DNA of 64,000 bases, from NCBI GenBank assembly GCA_905182355.1, contig CAJJBH010000013.1:1-64000 (forward strand). Reading direction: 5' to 3'. Of the stretch, positions 1-9,016 are shown in pieces. The notes beneath the pieces were generated by a model that worked only from the letters and a program-made list of their open reading frames with translations, was not told where the DNA came from and ran no database searches. Position 1 is the stretch's first letter, and each line of letters starts with the position of its first letter. Made by a program: the position numbers and the translations under genes. The stretch is from an uncultured Paracoccaceae bacterium. GTDB taxonomy: Bacteria > Pseudomonadota > Alphaproteobacteria > Rhodobacterales > Rhodobacteraceae.

Positions 1-10
1 AAAACTACAA

Positions 11-35
11 AAGGCAGCACTATTAGTGCTGCCTT
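11..35 (-). terminator. Rho-independent terminator of the thiolase gene
   Basis: A perfect 10-bp inverted repeat (AAGGCAGCAC / GTGCTGCCTT, loop 21-25) lies just beyond the stop of the minus-strand thiolase. On the minus strand the stem is followed by a T-rich stretch, as expected for an intrinsic terminator. Confidence 0.75.
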
Positions 36-55
36 CACTGTGGTTTTACTTCTAT

Positions 56-1231
56 TTATGGACGCTCTAGGCACATAGCGACACCCATGCCGCCACCGAT
101 ACAAAGTGTAGCAAGGCCTTTTTTGGCACCGCGACGCTTCATTTCAAACAACAGCGTGTTCAGGATACGGGCACCAGAGGCACCAATCGGGTGACCAATT
201 GCAATCGCGCCACCGTTGACGTTCACAACTGCAGGGTCCCAGCCCATCTCTTTGTTCACGGCGCAGGCCTGAGCCGCAAACGCTTCGTTGGCTTCGACCA
301 GATCAAGGTCTTCTGCTTTCCAGCCGGCTTTTTCCAAAGCCTTGCGGCTGGCGTGAATTGGACCAACGCCCATGATTGCTGGATCAAGACCGGCGGTTGC
401 ATATGATGCAATACGTGCCAATGGTTCGATGCCACGCTTTTCTGCGGCATCTGCAGTCATCAACAAAGCGGCTGCGGCGCCGTCATTCAAGCCAGACGCG
501 TTTGCAGCTGTAACGGAGCCTTCTTTAGCAAATGCTGGGCGTAGTTTTTGCAAAGATTCCAAGGTCGCACCGTGACGGATGTATTCGTCAGCATCGACAA
601 TGATGTCGCCTTTGCGGGTCTTTACGGTAAAGGCCGCTATTTCATCTGCAAATTTGCCAGCTTTTTGCGCAGCTTCGGCTTTGTTTTGCGACGCTACAGC
701 AAACGCGTCTTGCATTTCACGACTGATTTGCCATTTTTCGGCGACGTTTTCAGCGGTTTGGCCCATGTGGTAGCCATTGAATGCATCCCACAACCCATCG
801 CGGATCATGGTGTCGATGTACTGCATGTCGCCCATTTTATGGCCAGCACGCAAATGCGCGGCATGTGGGCTTAGGGTCATATTTTCTTGACCACCGGCAG
901 CAATAATGTCGGCATCACCCAATTGGATGTGCTGTGCGGCCAATGCGACAGCGCGAAGTCCAGAACCACAAACCTGGTTAATGGACCATGCGGACGCTTC
1001 TTGGGGTAGGCCTGCATTGATGTGTGCTTGGCGTGCCGGGTTCTGGCCTTGTGCGGCAGTCAAAACTTGGCCCAAAATAGTTTCGGAGACTTCAGCTTTT
1101 TCGATGCCTGCCCGTTCTACAACGGCTTCCAAGACAGCCGATCCCAAATCATGGGCTGGCGTGTTGGCGAAGGCACCGCCGAAGCTGCCAACTGCCGTAC
1201 GTGCGGCGGATGCGATGACGATGTTTGTCAT
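56..1231 (-). CDS. phaA: acetyl-CoA C-acetyltransferase (biosynthetic-type thiolase)
   Basis: This 391-residue cytoplasmic thiolase condenses two acetyl-CoA to acetoacetyl-CoA, or runs the reverse reaction, for polyhydroxybutyrate synthesis or short-chain acyl degradation. The acyl-accepting cysteine is Cys88 in NQVCGSG. The catalytic histidine lies in [14 protein letters not shown] and the second cysteine in [11 protein letters not shown] near the C-terminus. Length is normal for the family. No phaB reductase is adjacent, so the choice of phaA over atoB is inferred from similarity to biosynthetic thiolases. It is transcribed alone and has its own terminator. Confidence 0.9.
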   Translation of the reverse strand: MTNIVIASAARTAVGSFGGAFANTPAHDLGSAVLEAVVERAGIEKAEVSETILGQVLTAAQGQNPARQAHINAGLPQEASAWSINQVCGSGLRAVALAAQHIQLGDADIIAAGGQENMTLSPHAAHLRAGHKMGDMQYIDTMIRDGLWDAFNGYHMGQTAENVAEKWQISREMQDAFAVASQNKAEAAQKAGKFADEIAAFTVKTRKGDIIVDADEYIRHGATLESLQKLRPAFAKEGSVTAANASGLNDGAAAALLMTADAAEKRGIEPLARIASYATAGLDPAIMGVGPIHASRKALEKAGWKAEDLDLVEANEAFAAQACAVNKEMGWDPAVVNVNGGAIAIGHPIGASGARILNTLLFEMKRRGAKKGLATLCIGGGMGVAMCLERP

Positions 1232-1324
1232 GGTAATATGTCCTCTACCAGTTTTGGCAGAAAAGCATTTTCAGTGATTGGTAATCCATCCAAAACCTCC
1301 CCGCCTTAAGGGTCGTTATCCCAT

Positions 1325-1341
1325 TTGCCGCGCTGCGGCAA
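1325..1341. repeat. Hairpin between the thiolase and EAL genes
   Basis: A perfect 7-bp inverted repeat (TTGCCGC / GCGGCAA, loop GCT) lies in the 134-bp gap between two minus-strand genes. It follows the EAL gene, but no T-run comes after the stem on that strand. It may be a weak terminator or an mRNA-stabilising stem. Confidence 0.4.
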
Positions 1342-1365
1342 CTGGTGGGGTGTTATTGGCAAAAA

Positions 1366-2253
1366 TCAAGATGCGGCTTGTCGGGATTGTTCGGTTGCCC
1401 ACCGTGGGCGTGTTGAAGGTGCGCTGAAAAAATAGCCTTGTAAACAGTCGGTTCCCAAGGTGATTAGGGTCTCAGCTTCTGCACGTGTTTCCACAAATTC
1501 TGCTACAGTTAACATGTCGAAATGTTTGGCGATGCTAGTCATCGCCTTTACCAAGGCTTGGTTGTCGAGATCTTTATCGATGGATTTGATGAATTGCCCA
1601 TCAATTTTCAGAACATCAAAGAAGAAATCCTTGAAGTATCGCAAGGCCGTATGGCCCGACCCAAAATCATCTATTGCAAAACTTACCCCAAGAAGTTGAA
1701 GCTCATCCATAAATTTAACGACTTTTTGAGGGGACTCCATCGCAGAACTTTCTGTTATCTCAAGAATCAAACGTTCTGCGATGGTGTCGTCCCGTTCGAT
1801 CCAACGATAAAAATTCCGCCTCCAAGGGCCAAATCCAATGCTGTGGGCGGACATGTTGATCGAAAGGCGCAGTCCCTGATTCTCGAACAATGCCTTCAGG
1901 CCCATATTCAACGAGAGAGAGTCAATTTTGCGGCCAAATTCAGTGCCTTCGATAACTTCAATGAAATCTTTGGCCGGGATAATGCGCCCTGTTTCATCCA
2001 AGACGCGAATTAGGCCTTCGTAAAAGCCAACCTTGGTAGGGTCGTTGGACATCATTACGGGTTGGTAGGCCAGTAGTGTGTTTTTGTGGTCGATAGCAGA
2101 TCGGACCATTTCAATAGTTTTCTGATCGCGGTTCCTGACCGCGATATCAAGTGGGCTTTGCGCGATGCGCGCTGAATTTTGCCCCGGTTTGTGCGGACGG
2201 TTCACTATTCGAGGCCTCCTTGCTTTTACCTTTTTATCAATGCCCGTTATCAT
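1366..2253 (-). CDS. EAL-domain cyclic-di-GMP phosphodiesterase
   Basis: This 295-residue protein is a stand-alone EAL domain from about residue 58 onward. It has no visible GGDEF, PAS or membrane part. The signature is EGL rather than EAL (Glu79). Other metal and catalytic residues are visible: Asn133 in INMS, Glu165 in LEIT, Asp195-Asp196 in IDDFGSG, Lys216 in LKID, Glu252 in VAEFVE and Gln272 in LQGYF. It should therefore be able to hydrolyse c-di-GMP to pGpG. The basic first 30 residues resemble nothing I know, so a later start is possible. It is divergent from the broken tag gene. Confidence 0.85.
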   Translation of the reverse strand: MITGIDKKVKARRPRIVNRPHKPGQNSARIAQSPLDIAVRNRDQKTIEMVRSAIDHKNTLLAYQPVMMSNDPTKVGFYEGLIRVLDETGRIIPAKDFIEVIEGTEFGRKIDSLSLNMGLKALFENQGLRLSINMSAHSIGFGPWRRNFYRWIERDDTIAERLILEITESSAMESPQKVVKFMDELQLLGVSFAIDDFGSGHTALRYFKDFFFDVLKIDGQFIKSIDKDLDNQALVKAMTSIAKHFDMLTVAEFVETRAEAETLITLGTDCLQGYFFSAPSTRPRWATEQSRQAAS

Positions 2254-2320
2254 CTAACATAATCTTAAATTCCGCTTTTTGGTCAAATTGGCGGACAGTT
2301 CGAATAGAAAGCAATTTGAT

Positions 2321-2886
2321 ATGGATAGATGTGATTGGGCAGGCCCCGAACAGATATACCTTGACTACCATGATACCGATTGGGGTGTACCCGAATATGA
2401 CAGTCGCGCATTGTGGGAGAAGTTGATTTTAGATGGTTTTCAGGCAGGTTTAAGTTGGCTTACCATTTTGAAAAAAATAGATAATTTTCGTAATGCGTTC
2501 GCAGGTTTTGTTCCAACATTATTGAAAGTTGGGGCGAAGAAGATGTTGCGCGTTTGTTACAAGACGCAGACATTATCAGACACCGGGGGAAAATCGAAGC
2601 AACCATAGGGAATGCGCGGGTTTGGCAAAAAATTGAACAGCGTGAAGGATTTGATACATTTTGGAATTATGTCGGTGGAACGCCACTTCAAAATCGGAGA
2701 GTGACACAAGCAGATATTCCAGCATTTACGCCTTTATCAACCCAGATTTCTAAAGACTTAAAAAAAGAGGGCTTTCGGTTCTGCGGCCCCACTATTGTAT
2801 AAGCATTTATGGAAGCGGTTGGGATGGTGAACGATCATTTAGTAACTTGCCCACGTCATGATGCGGTGGTCAAATTAATCCGCTGA
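2321..2886 (+). pseudogene. tag: DNA-3-methyladenine glycosylase I (Tag), frameshift plus nonsense codon
   Basis: Tag removes 3-methyladenine from alkylated DNA. The frame starting MDRCDWAG matches the family well: Cys4, Tyr13, Tyr16, His17, the FQAGLSW block and Trp46 all align with E. coli Tag. After FVPTLLKV the homology jumps frame near 2535-2545 and resumes as EEDVARLLQDADIIRHRGKI. Adding one G to the GGGG run would restore the frame. A second lesion is TAA at 2800-2802 where the family has Tyr (TTICYSFM in E. coli). In-frame homology (AFMEAVGMVNDH, then TCPRHD) then continues to a natural stop at 2886. The zinc ligands in NDHxxxxC lie beyond both lesions, so any product would be inactive. 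Confidence 0.88.
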
Positions 2887-3030
2887 AACGGCGTTGACTC
2901 TGCACACATGCGCCTTATACGTGCGACTTCATTGGTGTTGGTGGCCCCTGCAAGGGGATGCCTGTCGGGGTTAGCCCAAAGGACAACGCCCTTCCCAGCC
3001 AGAAATGGCATTCTAAGAAGGAGAACAGTC

Positions 3031-3651
3031 GTGACTAAACGTACGTCTGCCAAGCATAAATTAGACCGCCGCATGGGCGAAAATATCTGGGGCCGCGCTA
3101 AATCCCCAGTAAACCGTCGTGAATATGGCCCAGGCCAGCACGGTCAACGTCGTAAGGGCAAATTGTCCGACTTCGGTATCCAGCTGCGCGCTAAGCAAAA
3201 GCTAAAAGGTTACTACGGCGACCTTACAGAAAAACAGTTCCGTCGCATTTACGGCGAAGCGGTACGTGTTGGTGGCGATACAGGTGAAAACTTGATCGGC
3301 CTACTAGAACGCCGCTTGGACGCTGTTGTGTATCGCGCTAAATTCGTAGCAACAGTATTTGCTGCGCGTCAGTTCGTGAACCACGGCCACGTCAAAGTGA
3401 ACGGCAAAAAAGTTAACATCCCATCATACCGCGTTAAAGAGGGTGATGTGATTGAAGTACGTGACCGTTCCAAGCAATTGGCCGTCCTTCTTGAAGCCAC
3501 ACAATTGGCTGAGCGTGACGTTCCTGATTACATGGATGTAGACCACTCAAAAATGACAGCGACATTTGTACGCACACCAACACTGGGCGACGTTCCGTAC
3601 CCGGTTGTTATGGAGCCAAACTTGGTTGTTGAATTCTACGCAAAGAACTAA
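3031..3651 (+). CDS. rpsD: 30S ribosomal protein S4
   Basis: S4 is a primary 16S rRNA-binding protein that nucleates small-subunit assembly. The 206-residue product begins [10 protein letters not shown], as in other Rhodobacterales. The GTG at 3031 follows a strong Shine-Dalgarno (AAGAAGGAG), so the open frame back to 2908 is not coding. The S4 RNA-binding domain is visible around residues 95-160, including [23 protein letters not shown]. It stands alone rather than in the alpha operon, as in other alphaproteobacteria. Its leader contains a small CCCCT-GCA-AGGGG hairpin at 2945-2957. Confidence 0.97.
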   Translation: MTKRTSAKHKLDRRMGENIWGRAKSPVNRREYGPGQHGQRRKGKLSDFGIQLRAKQKLKGYYGDLTEKQFRRIYGEAVRVGGDTGENLIGLLERRLDAVVYRAKFVATVFAARQFVNHGHVKVNGKKVNIPSYRVKEGDVIEVRDRSKQLAVLLEATQLAERDVPDYMDVDHSKMTATFVRTPTLGDVPYPVVMEPNLVVEFYAKN

Positions 3652-3677
3652 TCTTCGCCGAAATTTGAATAGTATTG

Positions 3678-3705
3678 AGGCCGCCCTTTTGGGGTGGCCT
3701 TTTTC
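3678..3705 (+). terminator. Rho-independent terminator of rpsD
   Basis: The stem GCCGCCC pairs with GGGTGGC around a TTTT-containing loop and is followed by a TTTTT run, starting 27 bases after the rpsD stop. Confidence 0.8.
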
Positions 3706-3801
3706 GTGGCAAATTGGCTTCCCAGTCGAATTGGATGAAATCCACCTTTTCTTGTTGGGGCTAGAACTATATGTCAGACCAGAAAAACAAGGGCTGATGG
3801 T

Positions 3802-4887
3802 ATGATTTCGATTACAGCACAACCGGGCATCATGGACATTGAACTGTACCAAAGCGGTGCGGCCCATATCGAGGGCGTTGATAACGTTATTAAGCTTAGT
3901 TCAAATGAGAACCCGCTTGGTCCAAGTAAAACAGCGATTGAGGCATATCAACGTGCAGCGTTCAGCCTACACCGCTATCCATCCTCGGATCAGGCCAGTC
4001 TGCGAAATGCGATCGCTGACGTGCTGTCACTGGATGCAGACCGCATCATTTGTGGTGCTGGATCAGACGAGATTATAGCTTTTCTGTGCCAAGCATTTGC
4101 GGGGCCGGGGGACGAGGTAATCCATACCGAACACGGTTTTGCAATGTACCGCATTTCAGCTCTTGCTGCTGGCGCGACGCCTGTTGAGGTGCGCGAAAAT
4201 GATCGTGTGACGGATGTGGATGCGATCCTTGCTGCCTGCAGTGAAAAGACCAAGCTGGTGTTTATCGCAAACCCGAATAACCCGACGGGCACAATGATTG
4301 GCGAAGCAGAAATTACGCGTCTTGCAGATGCAATACCGCCGCAAGCAATCCTTGTTTTAGACGGCGCATATGCAGAGTATATTGAAGGTTACGATGGCGG
4401 TGCTGCATTGGTAGATCAGCGCGAGAACGTTTTTATGACACGGACTTTTTCCAAGTTATACGGACTGGGCAGTCTGCGTGTCGGCTGGGGGTATGGCCCC
4501 GCTGCACTGGTGGATGTGCTGAACCGTATTCGCGGGCCATTCAACCTAAGCCAATCGGCGTTAGACGCAGCAGAAGCGGCCATGCGCGATATTGATTACA
4601 CCAATCACTGCCGATGCGAAAATGAAAAATGGCGAACATGGTTGGCCAGTGGGTTGTCCGAAATTGGTGTGCCATCGGATGTCAGTCAAGCCAACTTTAT
4701 CCTAGCGCGATTTGCCAATCAGGCAGAGGCTGAAGGATGTGACGCCTATCTGCAAACCCAAGGGTTGGTGGTGCGCCGCGTTGCGGGTTACAATTTGCCA
4801 AACGCACTGCGCATAACGGTTGGGGACGAAAGTGCGTGCCGCCAAGTCCTCCATTCGGTTCGCAATTTTAAGGCAGGTTCCAAATGA
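3802..4887 (+). CDS. hisC: histidinol-phosphate / aromatic aminotransferase
   Basis: This 361-residue class II PLP aminotransferase converts imidazole-acetol phosphate to histidinol phosphate. Because it is coupled to tyrC it probably also transaminates aromatic keto acids such as prephenate. Visible motifs are [11 protein letters not shown] near residue 32, NPNNPTG at 157-163, Asp187 in VLDGAYAEY, and the PLP lysine Lys218 in [15 protein letters not shown]. The start at 3802 gives the ITAQPGI N-terminus usual in the family, and Met11 is less likely. Its stop overlaps the tyrC start (ATGA), which indicates translational coupling. Confidence 0.9.
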   Translation: MISITAQPGIMDIELYQSGAAHIEGVDNVIKLSSNENPLGPSKTAIEAYQRAAFSLHRYPSSDQASLRNAIADVLSLDADRIICGAGSDEIIAFLCQAFAGPGDEVIHTEHGFAMYRISALAAGATPVEVRENDRVTDVDAILAACSEKTKLVFIANPNNPTGTMIGEAEITRLADAIPPQAILVLDGAYAEYIEGYDGGAALVDQRENVFMTRTFSKLYGLGSLRVGWGYGPAALVDVLNRIRGPFNLSQSALDAAEAAMRDIDYTNHCRCENEKWRTWLASGLSEIGVPSDVSQANFILARFANQAEAEGCDAYLQTQGLVVRRVAGYNLPNALRITVGDESACRQVLHSVRNFKAGSK

Positions 4888-5807
4888 CACAAGTATATGA
4901 TCGTGTTGCGTTGATTGGTCTTGGGCTGATCGCGTCGTCTATGTTCTGGGCGATGAAGCGCTCTGGTTTAGCGGGTGAAATTGTTGGCTATGCCCGTAGC
5001 GCTGAAACACGTGACACAGCACGTAGAATTGGCCTTTGTGATCATGTTTATGACAACATGAACGAGGCCGTCAAAGACGCGGATTTGGTTGTGTTATGTG
5101 TTCCCGTTGGTGTGATGGGCAGCGTCGCCGCTGAGATTTCGGGATCCTTAAAAGCTGGGGCGACGGTTTCAGACGTGGGGTCCGTGAAGCAGGATGTGAT
5201 CCGAACGGTTGGGCCACACTTGCCCGATAACGTTCACTTTGTCCCCGCGCACCCACTTGCGGGAACCGAACACTCTGGCCCTGAATCTGGATTTGCAGAA
5301 CTATTCGACAATCGCTGGTGTCTACTTGTGCCACCAGAAGGGACTTCGCCTGAAGCTGTAGCAAAGCTGCGCCAGCTCTGGGAGGGGATGGGGTCTAACG
5401 TTGAAGAGATGGACGCTGAGCATCACGATTTGGTACTGGCCGTAACCAGCCACGCGCCGCACTTGATCGCCTACACAATGGTGGGTGTCGCGGATGACCT
5501 TGGGCGGGTTACGGACGGCGAGGTCATCAAATATTCGGCTGCAGGTTTTCGGGATTTTACGCGGATCGCAGCAAGTGATCCTACCATGTGGCGCGACGTA
5601 TTCCTGACGAATAAAGAGGCCACGCTGGAAATACTGGGCCGCTTCACCGAAGAACTATTTGCGCTTCAACGTGCCATTCGAACAGGTGACGGTGATCATC
5701 TTTTTGACTATTTCACACGAACACGTGCTGTCCGACGTGGCATTATCGAGGCAGGACAAGACACGGCCGAGCGTGATTTTGGACGTGGGCCAAAGGTCGG
5801 AGAATGA
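4884..5807 (+). CDS. tyrC: prephenate/arogenate dehydrogenase family protein
   Basis: This 307-residue NAD(P)-dependent enzyme carries out oxidative decarboxylation of prephenate or arogenate in tyrosine synthesis. The N-terminal Rossmann motif is [12 protein letters not shown]. The catalytic histidine region appears as [14 protein letters not shown], and SHAPHLIAY matches the C-terminal helical domain. It overlaps hisC by four bases. Pairing with hisC recalls the tyrC-hisH arrangement of other alphaproteobacteria. The choice between prephenate and arogenate cannot be made from sequence alone. Confidence 0.88.
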   Translation: MTQVYDRVALIGLGLIASSMFWAMKRSGLAGEIVGYARSAETRDTARRIGLCDHVYDNMNEAVKDADLVVLCVPVGVMGSVAAEISGSLKAGATVSDVGSVKQDVIRTVGPHLPDNVHFVPAHPLAGTEHSGPESGFAELFDNRWCLLVPPEGTSPEAVAKLRQLWEGMGSNVEEMDAEHHDLVLAVTSHAPHLIAYTMVGVADDLGRVTDGEVIKYSAAGFRDFTRIAASDPTMWRDVFLTNKEATLEILGRFTEELFALQRAIRTGDGDHLFDYFTRTRAVRRGIIEAGQDTAERDFGRGPKVGE

Positions 5808-6065
5808 TCCGCTTTATGCTCATCGCTGGCAACAGCGTCAGCAGGTCTTGGGCCCGGGCCTGATGGCGTCGCTGCGCCCCGCCCTGCGTCCAAACAGCGC
5901 GTTTACCAAGGCGATGGCGCGTAAACGCAAGCGGGCTGTGGTGTGATGAATGCGGTTCGTTTGCGGTCGGTTGCAGGCGTCTCGCTTAGCCAGAAATCGG
6001 TGATGGATTGCGGGACAGCCAAACCAGCGTTTTGCACTGTTCTGGGCCCAAATTCTTATCGCTAA
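5804..6065 (+). pseudogene. Decayed extensin-like C-domain gene
   Basis: An ATG overlapping the tyrC stop starts [11 protein letters not shown] and ends after 19 codons. In the next frame, 5815-5943 reads as a Pro/Arg/Ala-rich linker (ASLRPALRPNSAF). In a third frame, 5949-6065 reads NAVRLRSVAGVSLSQKSVMDCGTAK. The last piece resembles the start of the extensin-like C domain (VRVTSVAGVxLSxxATMDC), and a weaker NRGIAVD piece at about 6090-6110 recalls its HGRGxAIDI motif. I recall extensin family genes next to tyrC in related genomes, which fits the position. The order linker, gap, domain start and several frame changes indicate a deleted and frameshifted remnant. Confidence 0.6.
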
Positions 6066-6121
6066 CATCAGAGTCATCTCCATTCTGATAAATCGCGGTA
6101 TCGCAGTGGATCGTACTGCCG

Positions 6122-7126
6122 TTAGCGCAAGGTGATTTTGGGTGCCGGCCCAACCGGAATAAATCCGACAAACATAAACCCACCGCGCAGGTTCATTTGC
6201 ACATCAAGTGCTGATGGATCACCCGAAAAGCGCGCGAGCGAACTTAATTCGCTTTCCGCCTGTTGGCGAAAACCACTGGGCAAAGCGCCAGATCGTTCGG
6301 CAAGGTCTAACATGACCTGCCAGTTCTCGGCCTGAATGTTGATTGTGCCTGTTGGTGTACCAGCCTCGTCAATTGTCAAATCAGCTGCAAAGAACAAACG
6401 TAAATCCGACCACACTGCTTCGGCCAATTCTAAATTGATCCTTCTTGGTTGGGGTCGTGCCTGTTCCAAGGCACTGATGTCCCATGGTTTGTCAAAGCTG
6501 ATATCACCGCTCACCGTGAATGTTTCAGATGTAACAGACCAATCTGTTGGTAGCCGCAAGGCAGTTCGCGCAGCATCACCAGGACTAAGTTTGTTTGTTG
6601 TGGCAACAAAGGTGTAAGTGTTGGCGGACGCCTTACTTTGATCCATCGTTAGTGTTGTATCTTGCGCACTCAGAACCGTACGTTTGCCAGTTTGCAGCGA
6701 CCATACGGCTGCACTGGCTGATATCCGTTCTAACTCCAGCGATGGGCCGGGGTGCAATTGGAGGTCGGCAACACCGTCTAAAACCTGCAATGTTGATCGT
6801 CCTTCATGTGATACAAATGAAATTGGATCACTCGGAAGGAACAATGTCACATCGCCGGGCCAGTGTGTCGGCGCACCGATGCTTAAGTCTGGCAAGTTGA
6901 TCAATAGGCCGCTGCCCGTGCCGGCCAAGACAATATCTGTTAGGTCTGCCTGGACACGCGTGGGAAAGCCGCGCAATTCCAATGTTGTGTAGTCGGCCTG
7001 CCACCCAACTGATCTGCGATCTTCAAACCATGTATCAAGGGCAGATTTCAGCCCCCATCCAAAGATAACCCACCATGCACACCACAAAATGGCAACAAAT
7101 AGGGTAATCCATATCAAACGACGCAT
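6122..7126 (-). CDS. DUF2125 family membrane-anchored periplasmic protein
   Basis: This is a 334-residue protein with one N-terminal membrane segment (about residues 4-24, Trp-rich: LIWITLFVAILWCAWWV). A long beta-rich region follows, with repeated GLxxALxxW and LRGFPTRV elements typical of DUF2125. Function is unknown; related proteins are usually described as hypothetical envelope proteins. ATG at 7126 is preferred over the GTG one codon earlier because AGGG sits upstream. It converges on the extensin remnant, and its C-terminus almost touches it. Confidence 0.75.
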   Translation of the reverse strand: MRRLIWITLFVAILWCAWWVIFGWGLKSALDTWFEDRRSVGWQADYTTLELRGFPTRVQADLTDIVLAGTGSGLLINLPDLSIGAPTHWPGDVTLFLPSDPISFVSHEGRSTLQVLDGVADLQLHPGPSLELERISASAAVWSLQTGKRTVLSAQDTTLTMDQSKASANTYTFVATTNKLSPGDAARTALRLPTDWSVTSETFTVSGDISFDKPWDISALEQARPQPRRINLELAEAVWSDLRLFFAADLTIDEAGTPTGTINIQAENWQVMLDLAERSGALPSGFRQQAESELSSLARFSGDPSALDVQMNLRGGFMFVGFIPVGPAPKITLR

Positions 7127-7199
7127 CACTGGCCCTTTCGCTTTGATGTGAAATCGGGTTTATCCAAGGATAACTAAAAGAACCAGAGTGGAAAAAACA

Positions 7200-7730
7200 A
7201 TGACAATGTGGGTGTTTGGGTATGGCAGCCTTTTGTGGAACCCCGGTTTCGAAGTGGCAGAGCAGGTCGTGGCAATATTGCCCAATTATGCCCGTTCTTT
7301 TTGTATGCGTTCGATCCATCATCGTGGCACTGTTGAAAACCCTGGACTGGTCTTGGCACTGGATGAACGTAGCGATGCAATGTGCGCGGGTGTTGCGTTG
7401 GCTGTTACTGCTGGAAAAGAAAACGAAACACTTGCGTACTTGCGCGAGCGTGAATTGGTTTCTGCGGCCTATGTCGAAAAAATGCTGGATGTCACTTTGT
7501 CTGATGGCCGGGTGGTAAAAGCGGTCACATATGTCATCGACGAAAGCCACGAGCAGTACTGCTGTGATATGCCACTCGAAGAACAGGCCCAAGTCATTGC
7601 ATCAGCAGTTGGTGGGCGTGGACCAAATACCGAATATTTGTACAATACTTCCAATCATTTGCGAGAGATCGAATTGCATGATCCAGACCTAGAGTGGCTC
7701 ACAAACCGTGTGCGCGAACTAGCTGCATAA
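7200..7730 (+). CDS. gamma-glutamylcyclotransferase (ChaC-like)
   Basis: The enzyme is predicted to cleave glutathione, or another gamma-glutamyl peptide, to 5-oxoproline and Cys-Gly in the cytoplasm. WVFGYGSLLWNPGF is the family's phosphate/amide-binding loop, and YLRERELVSAAY carries the expected catalytic glutamate. The product is 176 residues from ATG 7200. An upstream in-frame GTG at 7188 would add four residues and cannot be excluded. It is divergent from the DUF2125 gene. Confidence 0.85.
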   Translation: MTMWVFGYGSLLWNPGFEVAEQVVAILPNYARSFCMRSIHHRGTVENPGLVLALDERSDAMCAGVALAVTAGKENETLAYLRERELVSAAYVEKMLDVTLSDGRVVKAVTYVIDESHEQYCCDMPLEEQAQVIASAVGGRGPNTEYLYNTSNHLREIELHDPDLEWLTNRVRELAA

Positions 7731-7801
7731 AACCTTGGCACTTTCGTTGAATTTTAGTTAGGTTGCGATTTAGAGCAGACTTAAAGCCCGGAGCATGGCG
7801 C

Positions 7802-9016
7802 ATGGCGCAGGCAGACAACGCGGCAAGACCACAATTTACCCAACCTGTGCGTCAAATCGCACTGATGTTGACCGTCATAGTGTTAACCACTGTTGGCGCG
7901 TTCATGGCGTTGCCGCAGGTACTGCCTGTGTTTCAGGCCAATCCACAGTTGAACGGTTTTATCTTTTTCGTATTTTTGATCGGGGTGGTCGCGTGTTTTT
8001 GGCAGGTGATCCAGTTGTTCGGGTCGGTGCATTGGATCGAACGTTTTGCTGATGACACATCCGAAGTAAACTCAAAAGCGCCGCAACTGCTGGCACCATT
8101 AGCATCATTGTTGCGAACACGTGGGGCGCGAATGCAGGTAAATGCGTCATCCACGCGTTCAATTTTGGACTCGGTGGCCACACGCATCGATGAGGCCCGC
8201 GAGATCACCCGCTACCTTGTGAACACGTTAATTTTCTTGGGACTTCTGGGAACCTTTTACGGGTTGGCCACAACGGTTCCTGCCTTGGTCGACACGATCC
8301 GCAGCCTTGCACCCCAAAACGGGGAGGGGGGTGTCGAAGTTTTTGGCCGCCTTATGAATGGCCTTGAATCGCAGCTTAGCGGAATGGGCGTTGCGTTTGC
8401 TTCGTCGCTTCTAGGTCTTGCAGGGTCTTTGGTTGTCGGCATTTTGGAATTGTTTGCAGGTCACGGTCAAAACCGTTTTTACCGCGAATTGGAAGAATGG
8501 CTAAGTTCGATCACACGTGTTGGGTTCTCTTCTGGTGAAGATGCGACAACGGAACAAGCTGCGATGACAAGCGTGCTGGACCATATGGCTGAACAAATGG
8601 AAACGATGCAGCATATGTTCGTGCAATCTGATGTCAGCCGATCGCTGGTGGATGAAAGGTTGGGCGAACTTAGCAGATCAATTGAACGAATGACCCATCA
8701 AATGCAGCATGGCGACGCCGAAAATTCAGCTCTTGAGCGAGTTGCTGCAGGTCAAGAACGTCTTATTACTCACTTGGAGACGTTCGGTGGTGGTGAAGGT
8801 GGAATTGACGCGGAAAGCCGTATGCGTCTGCGGTCTATCGACGTTCAAATGTTGCGCATCCTCGAAGAGATTTCGGCGGGTCGCCAGGAAAGCATGGCAG
8901 AACTGCGGACCGATATTTCAGCACTGGCCCAAGCATTTTCGCAACCACGCGGCCAAGCCCGCCGATTGGCAAAATCAAAACCTGAGGGTGTCAAACAGCA
9001 GGATGAGCCTGAGTAA
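7802..9016 (+). CDS. MotA/TolQ/ExbB-like proton-channel family protein
   Basis: This inner-membrane protein of 404 residues has four hydrophobic segments: about 17-40, 50-73, and two around VNTLIFLGLLGTFYGLATTV and GVAFASSLLGLAGSLVVGIL. The last two are the conserved MotA/TolQ core. The C-terminal 170 residues are hydrophilic and probably helical, with MAEQMETMQHM-type heptads. ATG 7802 has a GGAG ribosome site; the longer frame would need a TTG at 7763. The stop TAA overlaps the ATG of the next gene by one base, so the two subunits are coupled. By analogy it should form a proton-driven stator with the OmpA-like partner. Confidence 0.82.
   Translation: MAQADNAARPQFTQPVRQIALMLTVIVLTTVGAFMALPQVLPVFQANPQLNGFIFFVFLIGVVACFWQVIQLFGSVHWIERFADDTSEVNSKAPQLLAPLASLLRTRGARMQVNASSTRSILDSVATRIDEAREITRYLVNTLIFLGLLGTFYGLATTVPALVDTIRSLAPQNGEGGVEVFGRLMNGLESQLSGMGVAFASSLLGLAGSLVVGILELFAGHGQNRFYRELEEWLSSITRVGFSSGEDATTEQAAMTSVLDHMAEQMETMQHMFVQSDVSRSLVDERLGELSRSIERMTHQMQHGDAENSALERVAAGQERLITHLETFGGGEGGIDAESRMRLRSIDVQMLRILEEISAGRQESMAELRTDISALAQAFSQPRGQARRLAKSKPEGVKQQDEPE

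Noticed and set aside
2908-3030. N-terminal extension of S4
   Set aside because: The GTG at 3031 has a strong ribosome site and gives the family N-terminus; the 41 extra residues match nothing.
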